Positions 19,954 through 29,077 of a DNA stretch of 51,248 nucleotides are shown in pieces. Below the pieces are notes generated by a model. That model did no database searches. It had not been told where the DNA came from and saw only the letters and a program-made list of their open reading frames with translations. Made by a program: the position numbers and the translations under genes. Source of the DNA: an uncultured Clostridia bacterium (GTDB lineage: Bacteria; Bacillota; Clostridia; TANB77; CAG-465); NCBI GenBank assembly GCA_947625855.1, contig CANQPW010000007.1:1-51248 (forward strand). The letters run 5' to 3'. Position 1 is the stretch's first letter. Each line of letters begins with the position of its first letter.

Positions 19954-21161
19954 AGAATATAATGAAAACTCTAAAAAAATATAATAAAAAAGTGTGGATA
20001 ATGCTAAATATAGAAAACTCTGACCACTTTTTTAAGAATAACATAACGCAAGATTTATCAACATATACTATATGTATAATTACACAAAACGACACATATA
20101 TGATAATTAACAAACTTGATGAAAATAATTGTAATATAAATATTAAAAAAGAAAATTTATATATTTTTGATGGTAGTAGCTCGTTGCGACAAATATTAGA
20201 AAGTATTTTTTCTAAAATAGGATTTCTTGATAAAATATCACTTTCATATTCAACATTTATGGATGTAAATACTGATATATTAACACATGGTAAGTATGTA
20301 TTTTTAACTAAATTGATTAGAAAAATATATTCTAAAAATAACAAGGTGGTAAAATTTGATTCAGCAGAAGATGTAATGTATGATATTTTATCTAAAAAAA
20401 GTGATTTAGAATTAAAAAGACTTAAATTACTTGCAAAAATTACGAATGAAATTTTAGATGAAACATTTGATAATATAAAAATTGGATATACTGAAATAGA
20501 AATATCATCACTTACTATAAAATATATGAAGGATATAATGAAAAAATATATAGGTACATATGATATAGTAGACTTTGATGTGGCTTGGGAAAATGCACCA
20601 ATAGTGCTTACTGGAAAAAATCTTTCAAATGGAGGACATTCTGTACCAAGTAATAAGAAGTTTTGCATAGGAGAAACAATATACTTTGATTTTGGTATAA
20701 AAGTTACATTTAATGATAACACTATATTATATACAGATATGCAAAGAATGGGATATGCAACAAAGCAAAATGGTAGCATACCACAAGAGGTAGAAAAAGT
20801 ATTTTCTACTCTCAAAAATTCAATAAAACTTGGAATGGAAAAGATGAAGCCAGGTGTTAAAGGATACGTAATTGATGAAATTGTAAGAGGAAAAATTAAA
20901 GAGGCAGGATATGTAGATTATCCTCATGCAACAGGTCATCCAGTAGGACGTAATGTGCATGATATAGGAGCAGTTATAAGTATTAAAGGAAGTAAAAGAG
21001 CAAATATGAAACTTGTAGAAAATGGTGTTTATACATTAGAACCAAGAGTAAATATAAAAAATGGAGGCTCTATTGAAGAAATGATACAGGTAACTAAAGA
21101 TGGAGGAATTCCTTTAGCAAAAGTTCAAGAAAAATTATATATAATTAAAGAAAGTAGGTAG
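19947..21161 (+). CDS. M24-family (aminopeptidase P-like) metallopeptidase
   Basis: FDFGIKVTFNDNTILYTDMQRMGYA; PHATGHPVGRNVHDIGAV; TLEPRV; overlaps ackA by 7 nt. Confidence 0.8.
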   Translation: MLENIMKTLKKYNKKVWIMLNIENSDHFFKNNITQDLSTYTICIITQNDTYMIINKLDENNCNINIKKENLYIFDGSSSLRQILESIFSKIGFLDKISLSYSTFMDVNTDILTHGKYVFLTKLIRKIYSKNNKVVKFDSAEDVMYDILSKKSDLELKRLKLLAKITNEILDETFDNIKIGYTEIEISSLTIKYMKDIMKKYIGTYDIVDFDVAWENAPIVLTGKNLSNGGHSVPSNKKFCIGETIYFDFGIKVTFNDNTILYTDMQRMGYATKQNGSIPQEVEKVFSTLKNSIKLGMEKMKPGVKGYVIDEIVRGKIKEAGYVDYPHATGHPVGRNVHDIGAVISIKGSKRANMKLVENGVYTLEPRVNIKNGGSIEEMIQVTKDGGIPLAKVQEKLYIIKESR

Positions 21162-21166
21162 ATAAT

Positions 21167-22546
21167 ATGGAATTAAATTATGTTAAAAAAGATGTTTATT
21201 CACAACTTACAGAAAAACAAATAAAAGATGCAACAAAATATACTGATGGGTATATAAAGTTTATAACTAATGCTAAAACTGAGTATTTATGTGTAGAAGA
21301 AGCAGTAAAAATGTTAGAAGAAAATGGATTTGTAAAAATTGAGGAAAAAGAAAAATTAAAACCATTAGATAAAGTATATTTTGTAAATAGAGAAAAGTCT
21401 GTTTTTGCTGCAGTTATTGGAGAAGAAGATATATCATGTGGAATGAATATTATAGGGGCACATATAGACAGTCCAAGACTTGATTTAAAACCTTTCCCAT
21501 TAACAGAAAGAGACGATATTGCAGTGCTTAAAACACAGTATTATGGTGGAATTAAAAAATATCAATGGCTGTCAATTCCTCTTGCAATTCATGGAGTTGT
21601 GTATAATGAAAAAAATGAAAAAGTTGTAATATCAGTTGGTGAAGAGAAAAATGATCCTTGCTTTACAATAGCAGATTTATTACCACACTTATCAAAAGAT
21701 CAATTAAAAGCAAATGCAGATAAGTTTATAAATCCAGAAAAAATGTCTGTAATTGTTGGAAATATAAAAGATAAAGCTGAAAAAGAAAATCCTGTAAAAA
21801 TGAATATATTAAAAATATTAAATAAAAAATATGGAATAAAAGAAATTGATTTTGCAAGAAGTGAAATTACATTAGTACCTGCATTTCCTGCAAGATATGT
21901 AGGATTTGATGAATCTTTAATAGGTGGCTATGGTCAAGATGATAGAGTATGTTCTTATGCAACTATTATGTCTTTAATTGAAACATCTAAAAAAATGCAA
22001 AAGAAAACAAATGTAGCATTAATAGTAGATAAAGAAGAAATAGGAAGTATAGGTAATACTTCAATGAATTCAAGAGTTTTTGATTTATTTGTTCAAAAAT
22101 TAATTCAAAAATCATCTAAGAGCAAAGTATCAGAACTTGAAGTATATTATAACTCTAAGATGTTGTCTGCTGATGTTACAGCAGGTGTAAATCCTGATTA
22201 TGAAGAAGTACATGATATGCAAAATTCAAGTATTATAGGATGTGGTATATCAATAGAAAAATATGGTGGATCTGGAGGAAAATATAATTCAAGTGATGCA
22301 AATGCAAGATATGTATCAGAAGTTATGAATATTTTTAATAACAATAAGGTAATATATCAATTAGGTACTTTAGGAAAAATTGAAATGGGTGGAGGCGGAA
22401 CAATCGCATATATTCTAGCAAATAAAGGTGTTGAAGTAATAGATTGTGGAACTCCAGTACTTGCAATGCATTCTACTTTTGAACTTACTTCAAAGTTTGA
22501 TGTATATATGACATATATGGCATATAAAACTTTCTTTGAAAATTAA
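21167..22546 (+). CDS. M18-family aminopeptidase
   Basis: GAHIDSPRLDLKPFPL; GQDDRVCSYATI; DKEEIGSIGNTSMNS; AMHSTFELTSKFD. Confidence 0.9.
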   Translation: MELNYVKKDVYSQLTEKQIKDATKYTDGYIKFITNAKTEYLCVEEAVKMLEENGFVKIEEKEKLKPLDKVYFVNREKSVFAAVIGEEDISCGMNIIGAHIDSPRLDLKPFPLTERDDIAVLKTQYYGGIKKYQWLSIPLAIHGVVYNEKNEKVVISVGEEKNDPCFTIADLLPHLSKDQLKANADKFINPEKMSVIVGNIKDKAEKENPVKMNILKILNKKYGIKEIDFARSEITLVPAFPARYVGFDESLIGGYGQDDRVCSYATIMSLIETSKKMQKKTNVALIVDKEEIGSIGNTSMNSRVFDLFVQKLIQKSSKSKVSELEVYYNSKMLSADVTAGVNPDYEEVHDMQNSSIIGCGISIEKYGGSGGKYNSSDANARYVSEVMNIFNNNKVIYQLGTLGKIEMGGGGTIAYILANKGVEVIDCGTPVLAMHSTFELTSKFDVYMTYMAYKTFFEN

Positions 22547-22566
22547 ACATATAAAAAGTATATAAA

Positions 22567-22604
22567 TAAAAATGGCTTAATTCATAAGAATTAGGCCATT
22601 TTTA
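22567..22604. terminator. Bidirectional-type terminator between convergent genes
   Basis: AAAAATGGCTTAATTC-ATAA-GAATTAGGCCATTTTT. Confidence 0.75.
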
Positions 22605-22607
22605 ATA

Positions 22608-22823
22608 TTATAAAATTACATATTTATAAGTTAAACTTTTTATAATACCTTTTACTGAAAAAGCACGTCTTAGTTTATAAATAGTTGGTAGTTTTCTTGG
22701 GGATGTTCTTAAATGTTTTAAATGAAATTCTAATTCAGCTACTTCATCTGAGGTTAAATCTCTATTACATACAATTTCTACTTTTAGATTTTCTTCCCAT
22801 GGATATAAAATTATTTTATTCAC
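22608..22823 (-). CDS. Small conserved-looking hypothetical protein (71 aa)
   Basis: GTG start preceded on the minus strand by AGGAGG; terminator directly after its stop. Confidence 0.65.
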   Translation of the reverse strand: MNKIILYPWEENLKVEIVCNRDLTSDEVAELEFHLKHLRTSPRKLPTIYKLRRAFSVKGIIKSLTYKYVIL

Positions 22824-22910
22824 CCTTTTTCCTCCTATAAATTTATTTTGGCTAATTTTAAGATGATATAATTATATAACATTTTACATAAAAAATCAAA
22901 TATAACTATA

Positions 22911-22939
22911 TTGACATATACCCCGTATGGGTATATAAT
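22911..22939 (+). promoter_or_regulatory. csoR-copA promoter with embedded CsoR-type operator
   Basis: TTGACA - 17 nt - TATAAT; TATACCC-CGTAT-GGGTATA inverted repeat at 22917-22935. Confidence 0.8.
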
Positions 22940-22954
22940 ATTTGTGGTGATTAA

Positions 22955-23233
22955 ATGGAAAGAAAGACGTATAGAAAAACAGATGAAAAAAAGAAGATTA
23001 TAAATAGATTAAATATTATAGAAGGTCAAATACGAGGAATAAATCAAATGGTGGTAGACGATAGGTATTGTAAAGATATACTTATTCAAATTACTGCTGT
23101 AAATAGTGCATTAAAAAGTTTAGGAAATACTATTTTAGAAAATCACATAAATAATTGTGTGGTAAATGATATAAAAAATGGAAAAACAGAAATAGTAGAT
23201 GAAGTTATTGATTTAATTAAAAAATTACAGTAA
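22955..23233 (+). CDS. csoR: CsoR-family metal-sensing repressor
   Basis: INRLNIIEGQIRGINQMVVDDRYCKDILIQITAVNSALKSLG. Confidence 0.9.
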   Translation: MERKTYRKTDEKKKIINRLNIIEGQIRGINQMVVDDRYCKDILIQITAVNSALKSLGNTILENHINNCVVNDIKNGKTEIVDEVIDLIKKLQ

Positions 23234-23245
23234 GGAGGTGTTATA

Positions 23246-25726
23246 TTGAAAAAAGAATTTGATGTATTAGGTATGACTTGTAGTAGTTGTTCAGCACACG
23301 TGGATAGAGCTGTAAGAAGGTTAGATGGCGTAAATGATGTATCAGTAAATTTAATTTCAAATAGTATGGTAGTAGATTTTGATGAAAAAAAGTTAAATAT
23401 AGAAGATATTATAGCTAGTGTAAAAAAAGCAGGATATGATGCTAAAGAAAAGAAAAAGGAAAAAAATATAGACAATATTTCTATTCAGATAAAAAATATG
23501 AAAAAGAGAGTAATTATATCGTTTATATTTTTAATACCACTTATGTATCTTGCTATGTATCATATGTTTTATGAATGGTTTAATTTACCTATCCCAAATA
23601 TTATAATGAAACTGTTTTATGGTCCAGAAAATGCACTAGTGTATGCAATCTCACAACTAATATTATTACTTCCAATTGTTATAGTTAATATAAAATACTT
23701 TATTAATGGATTTAAAAGGCTTTTTATGTTTAGTCCTAATATGGATTCATTAATTGCTATTGGTAGTAGTGCAGGTATTGTATATGGTATTTTTTCTATA
23801 ATTATGATTTTGTATAATTTAAAGAATGGAAATATGGATGCAGTTAGTAACTATTCTATGAAATTATATTTTGAATCATCTGGTACAATTCTTACCCTTA
23901 TAACTTTTGGAAAATATTTGGAGGCAAAATCTAAAGGAAAAACAAATGATGCAATAAAAAAACTTGTAAATCTTGCACCTAAAACAGCTATTGTTTTAAA
24001 AAATAACAAAGAAATTGAAACAAAAGTTGAAAATATATTATGTGATGACATAATTTTAATAAAACCAGGTGGAAGTATACCAGTAGATGGTGTAGTAATA
24101 GATGGAGAGTCTTATGTTGATGAGGCAATGGTTACTGGAGAAAGTATGCCTGTAAGTAAAAAGATAGGTGACAGTTGTATTTGTGGTACTATAAATAAAA
24201 ATGGTGTAATAAAAATTAAAGCAACAAAGGTTGGAGATGATACAACACTTGCACAGATTATAAAACTTGTAGAAGAAGCTAGTAATTCTAAAGCCCCTAT
24301 ATCAAAACTTGCAGATAAAGTTAGTTTAGTTTTTGTACCCGTTGTAATTGCAATTGCTATAATTTCTTGTATAGTTTGGTTACTCCTTGGATATAGTTTT
24401 GAGTTTGCTCTTACAACTTTAATATCTGTTCTTGTAATATCATGTCCTTGTGCACTTGGTCTTGCAACTCCAGTTGCAATTATGGTTGGTACTGGTAAAG
24501 CAGCAGAGCAAGGAATAATTATAAAATCTGCAGAAAGTTTGGAGACCATGCATCTTGTAAATACAGTAATTTTTGATAAAACTGGTACAATAACAGAAGA
24601 AAAATTAAAAGTAGAAAAAGTTGTACCAATGATTGATGAAAAAGAATTACTAAAAATTGCAGGAAGTCTTGAAAAAAATTCAGAGCACCCTATATCACTT
24701 GCTATTGTGTCTAAAGTTGAAAAAGAAAATATAGAATTTGAAAAGGTAGAAGAATTTAGCTCTATTTCAGGTAGAGGTGTAAAGGGAAAAATTAATGGAA
24801 AACTATATTTTGCTGGAAACCTTAATTTTATGAGAGAAAATAATATAGATATAAAAAATGTAGAAAATATTGATGAAGTAAATACTTGTGTTTATTTTGC
24901 AAATGAATTTAATGTTATAGGTTTAATTTTTGTTGCAGATACTATAAAAGATACAAGCAAAACAGCAGTAGAGTATTTGAGACATGAAAATATTGATGTG
25001 TTTATGATTACAGGTGATAACAAAAAGAATGCTTGCTATGTTGCAAAAAAAGTTGGAATAAAAAACGTTATAGCAGAAGTATTGCCACAAGATAAAGAAA
25101 AAGAAGTAGAAAAATTACAAAAATTAGGTAAAAAGGTAGCATTTGTAGGAGATGGAATAAATGATAGTCCTGCACTTACTTTGGCAGATGTTGGTGTATC
25201 TATTGGTAATGGTACAGATATTGCAATAGAGTCTGCTGATATTGTACTTGTAAAAAATAATCTACTTGATGTGGTAAGAGCAATAAAATTAAGTAAAGCA
25301 GTAATAAAAAATATTAAAATGAACTTGTTTTGGGCTTTCTTTTATAATATAATAGGTATACCAATTGCAGCAGGTGTATTTTATTTAAGTTTTGGACTTA
25401 GTCTAAATCCTATGATAGGAGCACTTGCCATGAGCTTTAGCTCTGTATGTGTTGTAACTAATGCCCTAAGGCTTAGAAGATTTAAAGTAAATTTTAAGGA
25501 GGAAAAAAATATGGAATTTGTAAAAACAATATATATTGATAATATGAGTTGTAATCACTGTAAAATGACAGTAGAAAAGACACTTAGTCAAATTGATGGA
25601 GTAGTAGAGGTAAGTGTAAGTTTAGAGGATAAAAAAGCAGTAATTAAGAGTAATAAAGAAATAGATGATAGTGTGATAATAAAAGAAATAGAAGAAGTAG
25701 GCTTTGATGTAAATAAAATTGTGTAA
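23246..25726 (+). CDS. copA: Cu+-translocating P1B-type ATPase with N- and C-terminal HMA domains
   Basis: GMTCSSCSAHVDRAV; SCPCALGLATPVAI; DKTGTITE; GDGINDSPAL; C-terminal NMSCNHCKMTVEKTL. Confidence 0.95.
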   Translation: MKKEFDVLGMTCSSCSAHVDRAVRRLDGVNDVSVNLISNSMVVDFDEKKLNIEDIIASVKKAGYDAKEKKKEKNIDNISIQIKNMKKRVIISFIFLIPLMYLAMYHMFYEWFNLPIPNIIMKLFYGPENALVYAISQLILLLPIVIVNIKYFINGFKRLFMFSPNMDSLIAIGSSAGIVYGIFSIIMILYNLKNGNMDAVSNYSMKLYFESSGTILTLITFGKYLEAKSKGKTNDAIKKLVNLAPKTAIVLKNNKEIETKVENILCDDIILIKPGGSIPVDGVVIDGESYVDEAMVTGESMPVSKKIGDSCICGTINKNGVIKIKATKVGDDTTLAQIIKLVEEASNSKAPISKLADKVSLVFVPVVIAIAIISCIVWLLLGYSFEFALTTLISVLVISCPCALGLATPVAIMVGTGKAAEQGIIIKSAESLETMHLVNTVIFDKTGTITEEKLKVEKVVPMIDEKELLKIAGSLEKNSEHPISLAIVSKVEKENIEFEKVEEFSSISGRGVKGKINGKLYFAGNLNFMRENNIDIKNVENIDEVNTCVYFANEFNVIGLIFVADTIKDTSKTAVEYLRHENIDVFMITGDNKKNACYVAKKVGIKNVIAEVLPQDKEKEVEKLQKLGKKVAFVGDGINDSPALTLADVGVSIGNGTDIAIESADIVLVKNNLLDVVRAIKLSKAVIKNIKMNLFWAFFYNIIGIPIAAGVFYLSFGLSLNPMIGALAMSFSSVCVVTNALRLRRFKVNFKEEKNMEFVKTIYIDNMSCNHCKMTVEKTLSQIDGVVEVSVSLEDKKAVIKSNKEIDDSVIIKEIEEVGFDVNKIV
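25511..25726 (+). CDS. Possible internally initiated CopZ-like copper chaperone, in frame within copA
   Basis: AAGGAGG (25496-25502) 8 nt before ATG 25511, in frame with copA; product MEFVKTIYIDNMSCNHCKMTVEK... Confidence 0.5.
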   Translation: MEFVKTIYIDNMSCNHCKMTVEKTLSQIDGVVEVSVSLEDKKAVIKSNKEIDDSVIIKEIEEVGFDVNKIV

Positions 25727-25781
25727 TATTGAAAAAATATGGTAATAATAGTATAATATAATACAGAAAATAGGTGATGAT

Positions 25782-26897
25782 TTGTTAAAAAGTTTATTAA
25801 AAAATACGGATTATATTGCACTTTTAGCAATGCTTTGCTTATTTGTTATAGGTGTAATTTCAATATTTAGTGCAGGTTATATGACAGACTTAAATAAAGA
25901 TGAGTATATAAAACAGATAGTATGGTTTTCAATTACTTTTGTACTTATGATTTTGATTTGGGCTTTTGATTATTCTATATTTAGTTTTGCAGGTTATGTT
26001 ATATATGCTGTAAATCTTGTATTACTTGTTGTAGTTTTGTATATGCCGTCTCTTATGGGAGCTACCAGTTGGTTTAATCTAGGTGGTGTATTATATCAAC
26101 CGTCTGAATTAATGAAAATAGGATATATAATTTGTATGGCAAAATTAATTAGTAAATTTTTAGAGTTAAATGCCGTAGATAAGAAAAAAAAGATATTGCT
26201 ATGTGTTGTTATGGCACTGTTATTACTAGTACCATTAACTTTAATATTATTACAACCAGATTTTGGAACAGCAGTAGTATTTTTATGTATAACAGCTTTT
26301 ATGGTATTTAAAATGGGTCTAAAATATAGATATATTTTAATTGCTTTTTTAGCACTTTTAGTTATAGTACCATTAGTTTACTTTTTTGTATTAAATCCAA
26401 CACAAAAGGAAAGAATTAATGTATATTTAGATCCATCATTAGATCCTCTTGGAAGTGGATATAATGCTATACAATCAAGAATTGCAGTAGGTTCAGGAAT
26501 GTTATTTGGAACTGGATTTTTAAAAGGCACTCAAACTCAATTTGGATATTTACCGATAAAATCATCAGATTTTATATTTTCTGTAATTTCTGAGGAATTT
26601 GGATTTATTGGATCTGTTATAGTAATTGCATTATTTACTATTTTGATTTTAAGAATTATTAGAATATCAAAAAATGCAAAAAATAATTTTGCAAGTTATA
26701 TGGTAATAGGAATAGCAGGTATGTTTGCATTCCATTTTATACAAAATATTGGAATGACAATTGGACTTTTACCAATAACAGGTGTTCCTTTACCTTTTGT
26801 AAGTTATGGTGGTAGTAATTTAATAACAAATGGAATTGCTATGGCAATTGTACTTAATGTTTCTGCTAGAAAATCATCTAATATGTTTATAGATTAA
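25782..26897 (+). CDS. rodA: FtsW/RodA/SpoVE family (RodA-like) peptidoglycan polymerase
   Basis: SEDS features: ATSWFNLGGVLYQPSELMK; LLQPDFGTA; LPFVSYGGSNL. Confidence 0.88.
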   Translation: MLKSLLKNTDYIALLAMLCLFVIGVISIFSAGYMTDLNKDEYIKQIVWFSITFVLMILIWAFDYSIFSFAGYVIYAVNLVLLVVVLYMPSLMGATSWFNLGGVLYQPSELMKIGYIICMAKLISKFLELNAVDKKKKILLCVVMALLLLVPLTLILLQPDFGTAVVFLCITAFMVFKMGLKYRYILIAFLALLVIVPLVYFFVLNPTQKERINVYLDPSLDPLGSGYNAIQSRIAVGSGMLFGTGFLKGTQTQFGYLPIKSSDFIFSVISEEFGFIGSVIVIALFTILILRIIRISKNAKNNFASYMVIGIAGMFAFHFIQNIGMTIGLLPITGVPLPFVSYGGSNLITNGIAMAIVLNVSARKSSNMFID

Positions 26898-26908
26898 AAT
26901 TTAAGAGG

Positions 26909-26937
26909 GCTGATACAAAAATAGTATCAGCTTTTTT
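26909..26937 (+). terminator. Rho-independent terminator
   Basis: GCTGATAC-AAAAATA-GTATCAGCTTTTTT. Confidence 0.85.
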
Positions 26938-27120
26938 AGAAGATATATAATAGAGTTATAACATTATTGTTTAATAATACTTAAATGTATGTTATAATAT
27001 AGAATAAATAAAAAAATTAAATTAAATTTTTTCCTTAATTTTCTAGGTAAACCTTAAACTCTACGCTTAGTTTGTATAAAATCAATATGATAAATGTTAT
27101 AATTTATGTAGAAAGAAGGG

Positions 27121-28005
27121 ATGACTTTGAATCAAGAAAAAATAGGAAAATTTATAGCAAGTATTAGAAAAGAGAAAAAAATGACACAAAAAGAAGTAGC
27201 AGAAAAGCTTGGTGTAACAGATCGTGCTATTTCAAAATGGGAAAATGGAAGAGGACTTCCAGATTTATCTCTTATAAAACCATTATGTGAAGTGTTAGAT
27301 ATATCAATAAATGAACTTTTAAGTGGTGAAAAATTAAATCAAGAAAATTATAATGAAAAATTAGAAGAAAATATGCTTGTTACAATAGATTATACCGATA
27401 AAAAGATAAATAAAACTAGAAAAAGCTTAGTAGTAGTTATATGTGTAATTATACTCCTTTTTCTATCAACTCTAACATTATATACTATTGATATGATTAG
27501 AATGAAACAAAATGCACCTGTGTTATTTAGCACTTGGGGGTATGAGTATGCTCCTGCACTTAATATTCCTGTTGAAGAAATAAATAATACTATAAAAAAT
27601 TATCTTGTAGAAAAAGGAGATAGCAAAGAAAAATATCATGATGGCTTAAAAACATTTGTAAGCATGAGAGTATATTTATTACAAGAAGAAAAAAAAGATG
27701 AAAAATATAATGTTTATGCATGGGTATTAGAAGAAAGCTATTATAAAGAAGATGGAAAAGTATTACAGGATAGTGGATCCTCAATTCCACATAAGTTTAC
27801 TGTTGAGAAAATAGATGATAGATATGAAGTAGTAGGATATGAAATTCCAAGAGATGGAAATTATTATTTGCAAGATATGAAAAAAATATTTCCATATAGT
27901 GTAAGAGAAGACATGGATTTTGTTCAATATGATGGAACAATAACAAGACTTTCAGATGATATAAAAGAACAAGTAAAAAGTTATTTTGAGGGATATTATG
28001 AATAA
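27121..28005 (+). CDS. Xre-type HTH regulator with TM helix and extracytoplasmic domain
   Basis: IGKFIASIRKEKKMTQKEVAEKLGVTDRAISKWENGRGLPDLSLIKPLCEVL; TM LVVVICVIILLFLSTLTLYTI. Confidence 0.85.
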   Translation: MTLNQEKIGKFIASIRKEKKMTQKEVAEKLGVTDRAISKWENGRGLPDLSLIKPLCEVLDISINELLSGEKLNQENYNEKLEENMLVTIDYTDKKINKTRKSLVVVICVIILLFLSTLTLYTIDMIRMKQNAPVLFSTWGYEYAPALNIPVEEINNTIKNYLVEKGDSKEKYHDGLKTFVSMRVYLLQEEKKDEKYNVYAWVLEESYYKEDGKVLQDSGSSIPHKFTVEKIDDRYEVVGYEIPRDGNYYLQDMKKIFPYSVREDMDFVQYDGTITRLSDDIKEQVKSYFEGYYE

Positions 28006-28651
28006 AAAATTAACAATTATTTTAATATTAATACTGTTATTTTTAGTTGCTATTTTGTTAGTTATACTGTATAAATTAAATTATATACCACATTTAAAAT
28101 ATAGTAATGATTATTTTAATATAAAAAGGTATGTTAGCAGTGTCGATAAAGATGGTGATGGTATAGATGATCAAACAGATATATTAAATAATGTAAGAGA
28201 GTATATTAAGAAAAAACCTAAATATAAAAGTAAATATTATAATACTGGATATCCAGATGATGAATATGGTGTTTGTACTGATGTTATTGCATTTGGACTA
28301 AAAGATGCAGGTTATGATTTAAAAATATTAATAAATGAGGATATAAAAAATAATCCAGATAAGTATGATGTAGAAAAAGTTGATATTAATATAGATTTTA
28401 GAAGAGTAAAAAACTTAAAAAGGTATTTTGATGATAATTTTATATCACTTACAAATGACATAGAAAAAATTGATGAGTGGCAAGGTGGAGATATAGTTAT
28501 ATTTAAAGGGCATATAGGTATAATATCTGATAAAAGAAATAAAGATGGTATACCATTTGTCATACATCATGCAAATCCTTTTCAATTATTTTATGAAGAA
28601 GATATTTTAAGTACAAGAGATGATATAATAGGTCATTATAGGGTTAGTTAA
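27998..28651 (+). CDS. DUF1287-like (NlpC/P60-like fold) membrane-anchored protein
   Basis: N-terminal TM; GVCTDVIAFGLKDAGYDL; GGDIVIFKGHIGIISDKR; start ATG 27998 overlaps the upstream stop. Confidence 0.75.
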   Translation: MNKKLTIILILILLFLVAILLVILYKLNYIPHLKYSNDYFNIKRYVSSVDKDGDGIDDQTDILNNVREYIKKKPKYKSKYYNTGYPDDEYGVCTDVIAFGLKDAGYDLKILINEDIKNNPDKYDVEKVDINIDFRRVKNLKRYFDDNFISLTNDIEKIDEWQGGDIVIFKGHIGIISDKRNKDGIPFVIHHANPFQLFYEEDILSTRDDIIGHYRVS

Positions 28652-28671
28652 TAAGTAAGGAGGAAAAAAGT

Positions 28672-28878
28672 ATGTCTGAGTGGAGATGTCCAAAATGTGA
28701 TAATGATGAGTGTGAAGAAGATAGATTTCAAGCAACAGGTGGAAACTTTGCTAAATTATATGATGTTCAAAATAAAAAGTTTATAACTATTAGTTGTACA
28801 AATTGTGGATATACAGAGTTATATAAAGCTGATACAGATAATGGTATGAATGTACTTGATTTTTTATTTAAAAAATAG
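28672..28878 (+). CDS. Small zinc-ribbon protein
   Basis: CPKCDNDEC...CTNCGYTELY. Confidence 0.75.
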   Translation: MSEWRCPKCDNDECEEDRFQATGGNFAKLYDVQNKKFITISCTNCGYTELYKADTDNGMNVLDFLFKK

Positions 28879-28883
28879 TATTT

Positions 28884-28930
28884 AAGAAAGGTTTGAAAAA
28901 ATGCTTCAGACTTTTCTTTTTTTTCTTTTC
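28884..28930 (+). terminator. Imperfect terminator
   Basis: GAAAGGTTTGAA...CTTCAGACTTTTCTTTTTTTTC. Confidence 0.45.
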
Positions 28931-29077
28931 TTGAATATACAAAGTAATTATGGAAATAATAAAAATATAAAAAAAGTAGAAAAATAAGGTTATTTTTTTG
29001 TATAAATGATATGTATAAATGTTATATATACTTGAAAAATATATAAAAAAAATATAAAATATTTACAAGGTGGTTAT

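Noticed and set aside
19895-20815. 306-aa minus-strand ORF
   Set aside because: Fully antisense to the M24 peptidase gene, whose family motifs are clear; the antisense translation is Ser/Ile/Phe-rich with no domain.
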